A DNA stretch of 64,000 bases from CAVXYG01 sp963766005 (lineage in GTDB: Bacteria > Actinomycetota > Actinomycetes > S36-B12 > GCA-2699445): contig CAVXYG010000004.1 in assembly GCA_963766005.1 (NCBI GenBank), forward strand, positions 1 through 64,000. Direction: 5' to 3'. Position numbers and translations under genes: made by a program. This document shows positions 51,270-59,748 of the stretch, one piece after another. Under the pieces are notes generated by a model. That model did not search any database, had not been told where the DNA came from, and saw only the letters and a program-made list of their open reading frames with translations. Positions within the stretch are counted from its first letter, which is position 1. The number at the start of each line of letters is the position of its first letter.

Positions 51270-52037
51270 GTGCTCTATTGGGTATTGAAGCTCGTCGTCC
51301 TCGGCCCATGGCTGCGCACGCTGTTCCGTCCCTGGATCGAGGGGGAGGAGAACATCCCTCGCACTGGGCCGGCGATCCTGGTGAGCAACCACGTCTCCTT
51401 CTCCGACTCGATCTTCTTGCCCCTGGTCATCCAGCGGCGAGCCACCTTCCTGGCCAAGAGCGACTACTTCACCGGGACGGGCGTCAAGGGCGCGCTGATG
51501 CGCCTCTTCTTCGGCGGGACCGGGCAGGTGCCGATCGACCGGTCCGGAGGCAAGGCGTCGGAGGCTGCGCTGAAGACCGGCCTGCGGGTGCTCTCGGGGG
51601 GCGAGTTGCTCGCGCTGTACCCGGAAGGCACGCGCTCGCCCGACGGGACGCTGTACCGGGGCAAGACCGGCGCGGCACGTATGGCGCTGCAGTCCGGAGT
51701 TCCGGTGATTCCGGTGGCGATGATCGGGACCCGGGAGATCCAGCCGCCGCACGTCATCAGGCCGAGGCTGCGGCGGGTGGGGATCCGAGTCGGCAAGCCG
51801 CTGGACTTCTCCCGCTACGAGGGCATGGACAACGACCGTTTTGTCCTGCGCTCGGTCTCCGACGAGATGATGTACGAACTCATGGCCCTGTCCGGGCAGC
51901 GCTACGTGGACATGTACGCCAGTCGGGCGAAGGACCTGCTGACCGAAGGCGTGGATCCCGCTTCCGAGCAGTTGACCGGGACGCCGGACCTGGAGGGGAT
52001 GCCGGTACCGTCCGGACCGGAGTCGGTCCCGCAATAG
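51270..52037 (+). CDS. 1-acyl-sn-glycerol-3-phosphate acyltransferase (PlsC family)
   Basis: Lysophosphatidate acyltransferase of 255 residues in phospholipid synthesis. An N-terminal membrane-associated segment (YWVLKLVVLGPWLRTLFRP) precedes the NHxxxxD motif as NHVSFSD (about residue 40), the substrate-binding FFGGTGQVPIDR, and the PEGTRS motif as LYPEGTRSPDG. The C-terminal 60 residues are acidic and disordered. The GTG at 51270 follows GGGAGG. A TAGAGT hexamer (51238-51243) with a GTG six bases later starts a 12-codon upstream frame that overlaps this start. Confidence 0.92.
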   Translation: MLYWVLKLVVLGPWLRTLFRPWIEGEENIPRTGPAILVSNHVSFSDSIFLPLVIQRRATFLAKSDYFTGTGVKGALMRLFFGGTGQVPIDRSGGKASEAALKTGLRVLSGGELLALYPEGTRSPDGTLYRGKTGAARMALQSGVPVIPVAMIGTREIQPPHVIRPRLRRVGIRVGKPLDFSRYEGMDNDRFVLRSVSDEMMYELMALSGQRYVDMYASRAKDLLTEGVDPASEQLTGTPDLEGMPVPSGPESVPQ

Positions 52038-52253
52038 CGCGCCGGCCCAGGCGCCGAGGCCATCGGTATGGGGCCGGTGCTGGGCCTAGGCCGGGGTAGG
52101 CACGGTGCATGCTCGCCCGGTCCGCCCGGTCCGCCCGGTCCGAGCGTGCAGGATCCCGTCGCGCGACTGCCGCCCACGTGCGTGGACTTTCGTCGCTCGC
52201 GCACGCGGGAGGCGCCCGCGATTCCCGACCCCCCGGAGCCGGCTGCGTTTGCG

Positions 52254-52293
52254 GCTGGGACCTCCCCAGCGCTAGCGCTGGGGAGGTCCCAGC
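52254..52293. terminator. Perfect 40-bp palindrome, bidirectional terminator
   Basis: GCTGGGACCTCCCCAGCGCT (52254-52273) and its exact complement (52274-52293) form a 20-bp stem with no unpaired loop. It lies between the convergent plsC and acyl-CoA-binding protein genes, so it can end transcripts from both sides. Confidence 0.78.
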
Positions 52294-52306
52294 AAGGGTG
52301 GTGGGA

Positions 52307-52572
52307 TCAGCCGACGAGGCCGGACACCGTGGCTACGTACTGCTGCTTGGCGTCCGCGCTCGAGGTCCCCTTCAACTTGGACCAGGCGTCGAATTGGCCC
52401 GGCCTACGGGGTCGGTGAAGCCGGGGCGCTTGCCGCTGGCGTCGCCGCTGCTGGCCTGCTTGTACAAGGCGTAGAGCCGCAGTTTGGCGTCGTTGCCGGG
52501 GTCCTTCGTCAGACCCTTGACCGCCTCCTGCGCCTGCGCGAACTGATCATCAATCGAACCGGTGAAAGCCAT
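52307..52572 (-). CDS. Acyl-CoA-binding protein (ACBP), one frameshift
   Basis: Small cytosolic carrier of long-chain acyl-CoA esters. MAFTGSIDDQFAQAQEAVKG, then LRLYALYKQASSGDASGKRP, with the family signature YALYKQA and GKRPG. After VGRA (near 52400) the frame changes and the other frame reads FDAWSKLKGTSSADAKQQYV and ends at 52307, giving the full ACBP length of 88 residues. The span is 3n+2, one missing base (AATTC for AAGTTC). ACBP is mainly eukaryotic but occurs in some bacteria, here near plsC and an acyl-CoA dehydrogenase. Confidence 0.88.
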
Positions 52573-52717
52573 GCCGGAGACAGTACTCAGCAGCGGGGCC
52601 CTAGTCGCGCCGAAGGCCGCCGAAGGGCACTGGTGCGGCGCGCCTGCGCCCGCCGGCGCTCTTCGTGCGCCATTCTTGGGCCCTCACCAACGAGTTCGCG
52701 CGCAAGGGGGCAGTGCC

Positions 52718-53326
52718 ATGGCACGCACGTCACCGACCCCGTGGGTTGACGTAGCCCGCGGGCCTTCGGTGTGGTCTCCGCCGAGCTTCGCCAGCCTCCT
52801 GCTCGCGGGAATCGCCGGCGTCCTGGGTGCGACGATGGGGATCCTGATCCTCGGTCACGTTGCCGATCTCGGATCGCAGGCGCCGCTGGTCCAGGAGATG
52901 CTCGCGCTCGGTTCGGGTCGTCCGGGCCCGATGTCCATCCAGGACGTCGCGGCGGACTCCAGCTCGCAATTGCTGCGCTTTGCAGCCCTGACGCTGGCAA
53001 CCGGATCGGCCGTGGCGCTCATCCTCGGCACGGGCAGCGCGATCACCGCACGAGCCCGCCGCGACCCCTCGCAGCACGGGACCGGACGCCGCCTCATCGC
53101 GATCGGCCTGTGGACGGCGCTGGTCTTCGCTCTGCTGGCGATGATGCCGCTCGACGGCGCTCCGTTCGCCCTGGGATTCACGCGGCCCGACCCCGTCGCC
53201 GATTCCGGCGCCGCTCTGCCCTGGCACCCGGCGGTGCTGGGCATGGCGCTGCTCGCCGTGGCCGGGTTGCTGCTGTCCGCAGTGGGGTCGCGCTCCACAG
53301 CGGCGAGACTGCACGGCCGGGTCTGA
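52718..53326 (+). CDS. Four-helix membrane protein of unknown function
   Basis: A 202-residue protein with a polar start (PTPWVDVARGPSVWSPPS) and hydrophobic helices at about 30-52 (ASLLLAGIAGVLGATMGILI), 84-105 (FAALTLATGSAVALILGTGS), 122-140 (LIAIGLWTALVFALLAMMPL) and 170-190 (AVLGMALLAVAGLLLSAVGS). I do not recognise a family. The ATG at 52718 has GGGGGCAGTG upstream. It diverges from the ACBP gene and precedes the acyl-CoA dehydrogenase by 200 bases. Confidence 0.65.
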   Translation: MARTSPTPWVDVARGPSVWSPPSFASLLLAGIAGVLGATMGILILGHVADLGSQAPLVQEMLALGSGRPGPMSIQDVAADSSSQLLRFAALTLATGSAVALILGTGSAITARARRDPSQHGTGRRLIAIGLWTALVFALLAMMPLDGAPFALGFTRPDPVADSGAALPWHPAVLGMALLAVAGLLLSAVGSRSTAARLHGRV

Positions 53327-53526
53327 AGGGCAGGTCTGCCGCGGGGCAGGCAGCGGCGCGGGTCGGACCGACTGCACGCCCCGCAGCCAAGCGGTGCTGC
53401 GGGTGCCCGGTTTGCGGGAAGTGCGGGTGGATCGGCGATACTACTGGTGGGTAACAAACACCCGTTGCGGCTGCTGGTGGTAGCGGCTGCTCCTACTGCC
53501 TGCCCGATCCGTGGAGGGGAAGACCG
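53327..53526. other. Upstream region of acyl-CoA dehydrogenase
   Basis: Two hundred bases without a gene. It includes GTGGAGGGG at 53511-53519, the ribosome binding region of the next gene. No promoter could be picked with confidence. Confidence 0.35.
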
Positions 53527-54731
53527 ATGGCACGTCTGGCGCAGACCGAAGGGTTGACCGAGGAGCAGTCGTACATGCTCGACGCCGTGCACGATTTCGT
53601 CGAGAAGGAGATCATCCCGAACGCCAACACCCTCGAGCATGCCGACGAGTACCCCACCGAGATCGTCGAGGGTCTCAAGGAGCTCGGCGTGTTCGGGCTC
53701 ATGATCCCCGAGGAGTACGGCGGCCTGGGCGAGTCCCTGCTCACCTACGCTCTGGTGGTGGAGGAGATCGCCCGTGGTTGGATGAGCGTCTCCGGCGTCA
53801 TCAACACCCACTTCATCGTGGCCTACATGATCATGCAGCACGGCACCGATGCGCAGAAGCAGCGCTACCTGCCCCGGATGGCCACCGGCGAGGTTCGCGG
53901 CGCCTTCTCCATGTCGGAGCCGGGCTGCGGCTCCGATGTCGCGGCCATCACGAGCAAGGCCGTGCGCGAAGGCGACGAGTACGTCCTGAACGGCCAGAAG
54001 ATGTGGCTCACCAACGGCGGCTCCTCGACGCTCGTGGCAACCCTGGTTCGCTCCGATGCCGAGGCGCCGGCGGATGCCTCCGTCTACCGCAAGATGAGCA
54101 CGTTCCTCATTGAGAAGCCGGCCGGGTTCGGCGAGGTCCGACCGGGGCTCACGATTCCCGGCAAGATCGACAAGATGGGCTACAAGGGCGTGGACACGAC
54201 CGAGATGGTCATGGACAACCTGCGACTGTCGCCGACGACCTGCTCGGGGGCGAGCCGGGCAAGGGCTTCTACCAGATGATGGACGGCGTCGAGGTGGGCC
54301 GCGTGAACGTGGCGGCCCGCGCCTGCGGCGTGGCGCTGCGGGCCTTCGAGCTCGGCGTGGACTACTCCCAGCTGCGCGAGACCTTCGGCAAGCCGATCTC
54401 CCAGCACCAGGCTGTCCAGTTCCGGCTGGCCGAAATGGCCACCAAGGTGGAGGCGGCGCACCTCATGATGGTGCGCGCGGCGCGCAAGAAGGACTCCGGG
54501 GAGCGGAACGACCTGGAGGCCGGAATGGCCAAGTACCTCGCCTCGGAGTACTGCAAGGAGGTCGTCGAGGACTCCTTCCGTATCCACGGCGGATACGGGT
54601 ACTCCAAGGAGTACGAGATCGAGCGCCTCTACCGCGAGGCGCCGATGCTGATGATCGGCGAGGGCACCGCAGATATCCAGCGGATGATCATCGGGCGCCG
54701 GCTGCTCGAGGAGTACAAGCTGCGGCAGTGA
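53527..54731 (+). CDS. Acyl-CoA dehydrogenase, one frameshift
   Basis: FAD enzyme of beta-oxidation or branched-chain degradation. The first frame (to about 54230) has the helical N-terminus SYMLDAVHDFVEKEIIPNAN, GVFGLMIPEEYGGLG, the signature AFSMSEPGCGSDVAAI and LNGQKMWLTNGG. Near 54232 the frame changes to DDLLGGEPGKGFYQMMDGVE and the C-terminal fold with FGKPISQHQAVQFRLAEMA, IHGGYGYSKEYEIERLYREA and IGEGTADIQRMIIGRRLLEE; the catalytic glutamate should be in this part. The span is 3n+2, so one deleted base (TCGCCGACG for TCGGCCGACG) explains it. It is otherwise full length at about 401 residues. Confidence 0.9.
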
Positions 54732-54810
54732 GTGAGCCAGCCTCAGCAGGAACGACCGGCGTCACGCTGAGGGCACGCGCCACGGCCTCACCGCTTGAGG
54801 AGGATCTGTC

Positions 54811-55371
54811 ATGGTGAACCAGCCGACGATCGGGCCGGAGGTCACGCGCCGTCCCGTGCTGGGCAGCTACGAGCGTTACGAGGATGCCCAGCGCGCCGTC
54901 GACACGCTCAGCGACAACGGGTTCCCGGTGCAGAACACCGCCATCGTGGGAGTTGACCTGCGGATGGTGGAGGCAGTGCTGGGCCGCTGGTCGTGGGGCC
55001 GGTCGGCCTTGAGCGGGATGGCGACGGGTGCGTGGTTCGGGCTCCTGCTCGGCCTGTTCGTCAGCCTGTTCGTCGAGGAATCCGCAGGGGCGTCGCGCCT
55101 GATCTTCATCGGGCTGCTCTACGGCGCCGCGTTCGGCATTGTGTTCGGGCTCATCTCCTACGGGTTCACCCGGGGCAAGCGCGACTTCGTCTCCCGCCAG
55201 TCGCTCGTGGCGGCCCGCTACGACGTGCTCTGCGAGGCCGAGGTCATCGCCAAGGCGCGGCAGATACTCAACGCCGGTCGCCCGGTGTGGCCGCCGCCGC
55301 TGCCGGAGGCAGGGTCGGAAGGTGGACCCGCCGACCCGCCGCCCCCGGCCGACCCGCGGGCGTCTCCCTAG
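54811..55371 (+). CDS. General stress protein 17M-like (YflT domain) membrane protein
   Basis: A 186-residue protein. The N-terminal YflT/Gsp17M-like domain reads RRPVLGSYERYEDAQRAVDT, LSDNGFPVQNTAIVGVDLRM. A Gly/Ala-rich pair of membrane helices follows at about 66-90 (MATGAWFGLLLGLFVSLFVE) and 97-118 (LIFIGLLYGAAFGIVFGLIS), then a cytoplasmic tail with DFVSRQSLVAARYDVLCEAE and a proline-rich end. The family is linked to general stress in Gram-positive bacteria; molecular role unknown. The ATG follows GAGGAGGAT. Confidence 0.82.
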   Translation: MVNQPTIGPEVTRRPVLGSYERYEDAQRAVDTLSDNGFPVQNTAIVGVDLRMVEAVLGRWSWGRSALSGMATGAWFGLLLGLFVSLFVEESAGASRLIFIGLLYGAAFGIVFGLISYGFTRGKRDFVSRQSLVAARYDVLCEAEVIAKARQILNAGRPVWPPPLPEAGSEGGPADPPPPADPRASP

Positions 55372-55424
55372 CGGCAGTGCGCGCTCGGAGATAGCCTGGC
55401 TGAACGGGGCCAGGAGGTGACCGC

Positions 55425-56069
55425 GTGGCGAGCATGGTGTGTCCGCACTGCGACGCCGAGGTGCTGCCACCGACGCTCCTGCACCACGAGTACCGCTGCC
55501 CGCGTCACGGCGACATCGCTGCGCTGGCCCCCGCAGTCGCCTTCGACGAGTCCGGTGCAAGCATGCTCGATGGGCGCAGCCGGGTGCCGATCTGGTACCC
55601 GGCGCCGCTGCCCGCGGGGTGGATGCTGTCGGGGCTGCGATGGGCCCAGACACCGCGCCGCTCGGTCGCGGCGGTGGCGATCGGGCTCACCGGCCGCGGA
55701 CTGAGCGACGGTCCGACCGATGTCGTGATCATCGCCGAGGAACCAGGCTGCGGACTGGGCGCCGCCTACGCCGGGATCGATGCGCCCGATCCGGGCAACG
55801 GGACCTTCGACGGGCCGGCCGATGGACGCATCCACACCGGGCACCGGGCCACGGGGCTGTGGTCGGTTCCCACGCAGCAAGACCGGGTCGCCTTCGTCGG
55901 CGAGGCCGACGGCGCCTGGTTGTGGATCGTCGGATGGCCGCAGACGGCCTGGGCGATCGTGGCCGACGACTTGCGGCTGGCCGATGGCAGAGTAGACGAC
56001 TCCTTCCGGCACTATCCCTCGGGCGCGCTGAACCCTCGGTTGGCAGGGGCGTCGACCGGTTCCGTCTGA
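55425..56069 (+). CDS. DUF6758 family protein
   Basis: A 214-residue actinobacterial protein. It has an N-terminal zinc-ribbon-like part (MVCPHCDAEV, then EYRCPRHGDI), followed by family markers VPIWYPAPLPAGWMLSGLRW, VVIIAEEPGCGLGAAYAGID, LWSVPTQQDRVAFVGEADGA and WLWIVGWPQTAWAIV. Soluble; function not known. The GTG at 55425 follows GCCAGGAGGTGA. It follows the stress-protein gene in other Actinobacteria as well. Confidence 0.85.
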   Translation: MASMVCPHCDAEVLPPTLLHHEYRCPRHGDIAALAPAVAFDESGASMLDGRSRVPIWYPAPLPAGWMLSGLRWAQTPRRSVAAVAIGLTGRGLSDGPTDVVIIAEEPGCGLGAAYAGIDAPDPGNGTFDGPADGRIHTGHRATGLWSVPTQQDRVAFVGEADGAWLWIVGWPQTAWAIVADDLRLADGRVDDSFRHYPSGALNPRLAGASTGSV

Positions 56070-56152
56070 TTCGGTGCCGCCGCAGCGCGCGGCAGCGAGC
56101 CGCAGCAGAGCGCTAGAGTGGGGCAAGGAGCACGTGCTGGGAGGCGCTTGAA

Positions 56153-57581
56153 GTGCAACACAAGCAGCAAGGCGACTCCGAGGGGGATCTCGTCGTTGTC
56201 GCGAACCGATTGCCCGCAGAATACGATCCCGAAACCGGGTGGCGAACCTCGCCGGGGGGTTTGGTCAGCGCGTTGGAGCCGGCCCTGCGCGGCCGGTCGG
56301 CCATCTGGGTCGGTTGGGGCGGCCGGCTGATCGAGGAGGCCGGTGCCGACGCCGGCGGGCCGATCCCCTCCGATGCCGATTTCTCGCTCGACGAGTTGAT
56401 GCTCACCACCGAGGAGGTGGCGGGCTACTACGAAGGATTCAGCAACGGCGCTCTCTGGCCGCTGTATCACGACGCCATCGTGCGCCCGGTGTTCCATCGA
56501 ACCGAGTTCGAGACCTACCGCTCGGTCAACGAGAAGTTCGCGCGGCGTGTGGCCGAACGGGCCGCGCCCGGTGCCACGGTGTGGATCCACGACTACCAGC
56601 TGCAGCTCGTGCCGGCGATGCTGCGCCTGCTGCGGCCGGACCTCGCCATCGGCTTCTTCCTGCACATCCCCTTCCCGCCGGTGGAGATCTTCGGCCAGCT
56701 GCCATGGCGGCGGCAGATCCTGCTCGGCCTGCTCGGCGCGGACCTCGTAGGATTCCAGACCCGGCAAGGTGCGTTGAACTTCCTGCGGTTGGTCGGCAAG
56801 TACCTTGCCATGCGGCCCGGAGGCGACAGGGTCGTCGTGGACGAGTTGAGCGGTGCCCGTACCGTGCGCGTCGATGCCTTCCCGATCGGTATCGATGCCA
56901 AGAGGTACGCCGATCTCGCGGCCAGCGAATCGGCCCGCGCGCGCGCCAACCAGATCCGCGCCGACCTCGGCAACCCCAAGACGCTGCTGCTCGGGGTGGA
57001 CCGGCTCGACTACACCAAGGGCATCGACGTGCGCATCCGAGCCGTCGGCGAGCTGCATGCAGGACGGCGAGCTGCCCGTTGAGGACACGGTGTTCCTGCA
57101 AGTCGCCACCCCCAGCCGGGAAGGCGTCGCGGAGTACCAGAAGATTCGCGACGACGTGGAGCTGCTGGTCAGCCGCATCAACGGCGACCTCGGCAAAGTC
57201 GGCTCGCCGCCGATCGCGTACCTGCATCAGTCCGTGAACAGCGCGGAGCTGGCCGCCATGTACTCGGCCGCCGACGTCATGCTGGTGACGCCGCTGCGCG
57301 ACGGCATGAACCTCGTGGCCAAGGAATACGTGGCCTGTCGCACCGAGCTGACCGGAGCGCTGGTGCTCAGCGAGTTCACCGGGGCATCAGGGCAGTTGTC
57401 GGAGGCATGGCTGGTCAATCCCTACGACATCGCCGGGATGAAGGAAGGGATCCGCGAAGCGGCGCGGGCCAGCGACGAGGAGTCCACGCGGCGCATGACC
57501 GCGTTGCGGCAGGTGGTCTTCGAGCAGAACGTGCGGCGCTGGGTACGAGACTTCCTGGGCAGCCTGGAGGAGTCAAGCTAG
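56153..57581 (+). CDS. otsA: Trehalose-6-phosphate synthase, one frameshift
   Basis: GT20 glycosyltransferase: UDP- (or GDP/ADP-) glucose plus glucose-6-phosphate gives trehalose-6-phosphate. The first part has VVVANRLPAEYDPETGWRTS, PGGLVSALEPAL, WIHDYQLQLVPAMLR, FFLHIPFPPVEIF and LLLGVDRLDYTKGI. At 57056 an extra C (GAGCTGCATGCAGG) changes the frame. The other frame continues with DTVFLQVATPSREGVAEYQK, SRINGDLGKVGSPPIAYLHQ, TPLRDGMNLVAKEYVACR and SEFTGASGQLSEAWLVNPYD. The span is 3n+1, one inserted base; about 475 residues in total. The GTG at 56153 follows GGGAGGCG. It is coupled to otsB two bases downstream. Confidence 0.95.
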
Positions 57582-57583
57582 CC

Positions 57584-58363
57584 GTGCTGCAGCAGGAAGC
57601 CGACGCCGAACTCGTAGCAGTGGTCGGGGAGTTGGCGCAGACCGACCGCCTCGTCGTGGGCTGCGACTTCGACGGCACGCTCGCCCCGATCGTCGGCGTG
57701 CCGTCGGCAGCGCGGCCGATGCCCGGCGGCATGCCCGCGCTGACCGCACTCGCGGCGCTGCCCCGCACCCATGTCGCGCTCATCTCCGGTCGGGCCCGCG
57801 GCGATCTCGCGACGCTGGTCGGACGGCACGAGGGCATCCTCCTCGTGGGCAGCCACGGTGGCGAATGGGGCACCGATTTCGGCGACGAGATCACCATCGA
57901 GCAGGGCCAGTTGCTGCGGCGGCTCGTGCGCGAGGTGACGGCGATCGCGGGGCAGGAGCCGGGGGCGATCATCGAGAAGAAGCCCGGCGCAGTCGCCGTC
58001 CATGTGCGGGGAGCCACGCGGGCGGCGGCCGAGCGCATCCTGGCCGAGGTCGAGCAGGGTCCAGCGAGCCTGCCCGGAGTGACCGCCATCGCGGGCAAGG
58101 AGGTGCTGGAGCTGACGGTCGTCCACGCCACGAAAGGGGCCGCCATCGAACGGCTCCGGGAGCGCTTCGAGCCTACTGCGACGGTGTACCTCGGTGACGA
58201 CACCACCGACGAGACCGCTTTCGAGGCGCTCGGCCCTCAGGACGCCGGCTTGAAGATCGGGCCGGGAGAGACGGCTGCGCACTACCGGCTCGACGGTCCT
58301 CCCGATGTCGTGGCGTTCCTGGCCGCGCTGGCGAAGCGGCGGCGCTCAGCAGTCGGCGGCTGA
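57584..58363 (+). CDS. otsB: Trehalose-6-phosphate phosphatase
   Basis: HAD-superfamily phosphatase of 259 residues that completes the OtsAB trehalose pathway. The catalytic DxD loop is VGCDFDGTLAPIVG, the second HAD motif is VALISGRARGDLATL, the cap domain carries GSHGGEWGTDFGDEITI and EKKPGAVAVHVRGA, and the last motif is YLGDDTTDETAFEALGPQD. The GTG at 57584 starts two bases after the otsA stop and uses GGAGG within it. Its 3' end overlaps the convergent ATP-binding gene by 18 bases. Confidence 0.94.
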   Translation: MLQQEADAELVAVVGELAQTDRLVVGCDFDGTLAPIVGVPSAARPMPGGMPALTALAALPRTHVALISGRARGDLATLVGRHEGILLVGSHGGEWGTDFGDEITIEQGQLLRRLVREVTAIAGQEPGAIIEKKPGAVAVHVRGATRAAAERILAEVEQGPASLPGVTAIAGKEVLELTVVHATKGAAIERLRERFEPTATVYLGDDTTDETAFEALGPQDAGLKIGPGETAAHYRLDGPPDVVAFLAALAKRRRSAVGG

Positions 58364-58747
58364 GTCGGCCGCTGGCCGTTGGAGCGCGAGTTCGGCCCAC
58401 ACGACCTTGCTTGCCACATCCTGGGTGCAGCCCCAGCGTTGGGCCATTGAGGCGACGATCGCCATGCCACGGCCACCGGTCGCCGAGGCATCGGCCGGTC
58501 GGGGAATGGGTGTGCCGTGCGGATCTGCATCCGCCACGGCGATGGTCAGCAGGCCCCCGGACACCGTCACCGTCAGCGTCACGGGGGTCGCGCCGTGGCG
58601 GACGGCGTTCGCGACGAGTTCGGAGGTCACGAGTTCGGCGTCGTCGAGGAGGTGCGCGAGCCCCCACTTCGGCAGGCAATCGCGAAGGTGCGCGCGCGAG
58701 TGGGCCGGGGCGGTGAGGTCCGGCGGCAGGACGATCGACGTTTTCAC
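58346..58747 (-). CDS. RsbW-like ATP-binding protein (HATPase_c_2)
   Basis: A 133-residue serine-kinase-type anti-sigma factor homologue. AHSRAHLRDCLPKWGLAHLL and the N-box LVTSELVANAVRHG, then the G1-like ADADPHGTPI and G2 GRGMAIVASMAQRWG, with the GRGM motif. Such proteins in Actinobacteria act on anti-anti-sigma factors that control stress sigma factors. No partner sigma or anti-sigma-antagonist gene is next to it. It converges with otsB (overlap 18 bases), whose product also serves osmotic stress. Confidence 0.85.
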   Translation of the reverse strand: MKTSIVLPPDLTAPAHSRAHLRDCLPKWGLAHLLDDAELVTSELVANAVRHGATPVTLTVTVSGGLLTIAVADADPHGTPIPRPADASATGGRGMAIVASMAQRWGCTQDVASKVVWAELALQRPAADSAADC

Positions 58748-58801
58748 GGCAAGGGGATACCCGGGATTCGGCCCGGGTATGCGCGAACGGGCTCGGCCAC
58801 G

Positions 58802-59674
58802 TCAGGACTCGCGCCAGAACGCGTCCAGGGCCTCGGCCATCGCCAGCGGACTCTCCGATGCCGGGGAGTGCCCGGCGTCGGCGATCACCACGGATCGGGC
58901 ATCGATGGTTTCTGCCAGTGCCTCGAACTGCTCGGTCGGCCAGACCTCGTCGGCCGCGCCGCGCAGCACCATCGCCGCCAGGTGATCGGCGGCGACGGCC
59001 GCAGCGAGGGCATCGACTCGATCCGGGGGCGCCACAGCGATCTCGGCCATGCCGAGGAGGTGGCCCGGCGAGGTCTGCTCCCAGCGGCGCCTCAGGAACG
59101 CCGCGATCGGCGGTGGCGGAGCCGGCCGTCCGGCAGCGGCGTCGAGGGCTTCCTTCAACCGCTGCACCTCGCCGGGACTGTGCGACTGCAGCGCGGCGGT
59201 GAGCATCGCCGCGTCCGCCCGGGCCTGCTCGCCGACGGCTGCCGGGCCGCTGCCGTACAGCGTCAGCGAGGCGATCTCCGCAGTCGCATCGAGCGCGGCC
59301 TCCCGGACCACGAGCCCGCCCACGGAGTGCCCCACCAGGTGCACGGGCCGGCTGCCGGAGCATTGCTGCAGCATGCGCACGACGTCGCCTGCCAGGTCGG
59401 CCAGGCCGTAGAACTGGCGCCCGGCGGGTCCGTCCGACTCGGTCGTGCCCGGCAGGTCCGCCGCCGCGACGGCCCACCCGCGCTCGTAGAGCGGCCCCAG
59501 GATTGCGAAGTAGTCCTCCTTGGAGCCCGTGAATCCGTGGATCAGCAGTGCCGAGCCGCGGGGGTGCTCGGGCTCGCCGACGACGGCGGCGACCGTGCCC
59601 AGGCGACCGGGCCAGGCGACACGCCGGTAGCCGTACGGCAGGTCGATCGTGACCGGAACGCTCACATGGGACAC
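58802..59674 (-). CDS. Alpha/beta hydrolase
   Basis: A 290-residue alpha/beta-fold enzyme. ALLIHGFTGSKEDYFAILGP is the oxyanion strand, AADLPGTTESDGP follows, VHLVGHSVGGLVVREAALDA is the nucleophile elbow, and a cap region of about 70 residues lies between VREAAL and AVAPPDRVDALA. The late catalytic residues are in LRGAADEVWP and VIADAGHSPASESPL. The GTG at 59674 is a tentative start without a good ribosome binding site; one nine bases downstream is equally possible. Substrate unknown. It diverges from parA. Confidence 0.85.
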   Translation of the reverse strand: MSHVSVPVTIDLPYGYRRVAWPGRLGTVAAVVGEPEHPRGSALLIHGFTGSKEDYFAILGPLYERGWAVAAADLPGTTESDGPAGRQFYGLADLAGDVVRMLQQCSGSRPVHLVGHSVGGLVVREAALDATAEIASLTLYGSGPAAVGEQARADAAMLTAALQSHSPGEVQRLKEALDAAAGRPAPPPPIAAFLRRRWEQTSPGHLLGMAEIAVAPPDRVDALAAAVAADHLAAMVLRGAADEVWPTEQFEALAETIDARSVVIADAGHSPASESPLAMAEALDAFWRES

Positions 59675-59748
59675 AATAGGGCGACTCGGCGCGGGGAGCG
59701 GCGGTTGAGGCACGCTGGGGGCGATCGGCGAGCAGGTGGAGGGGAAAC

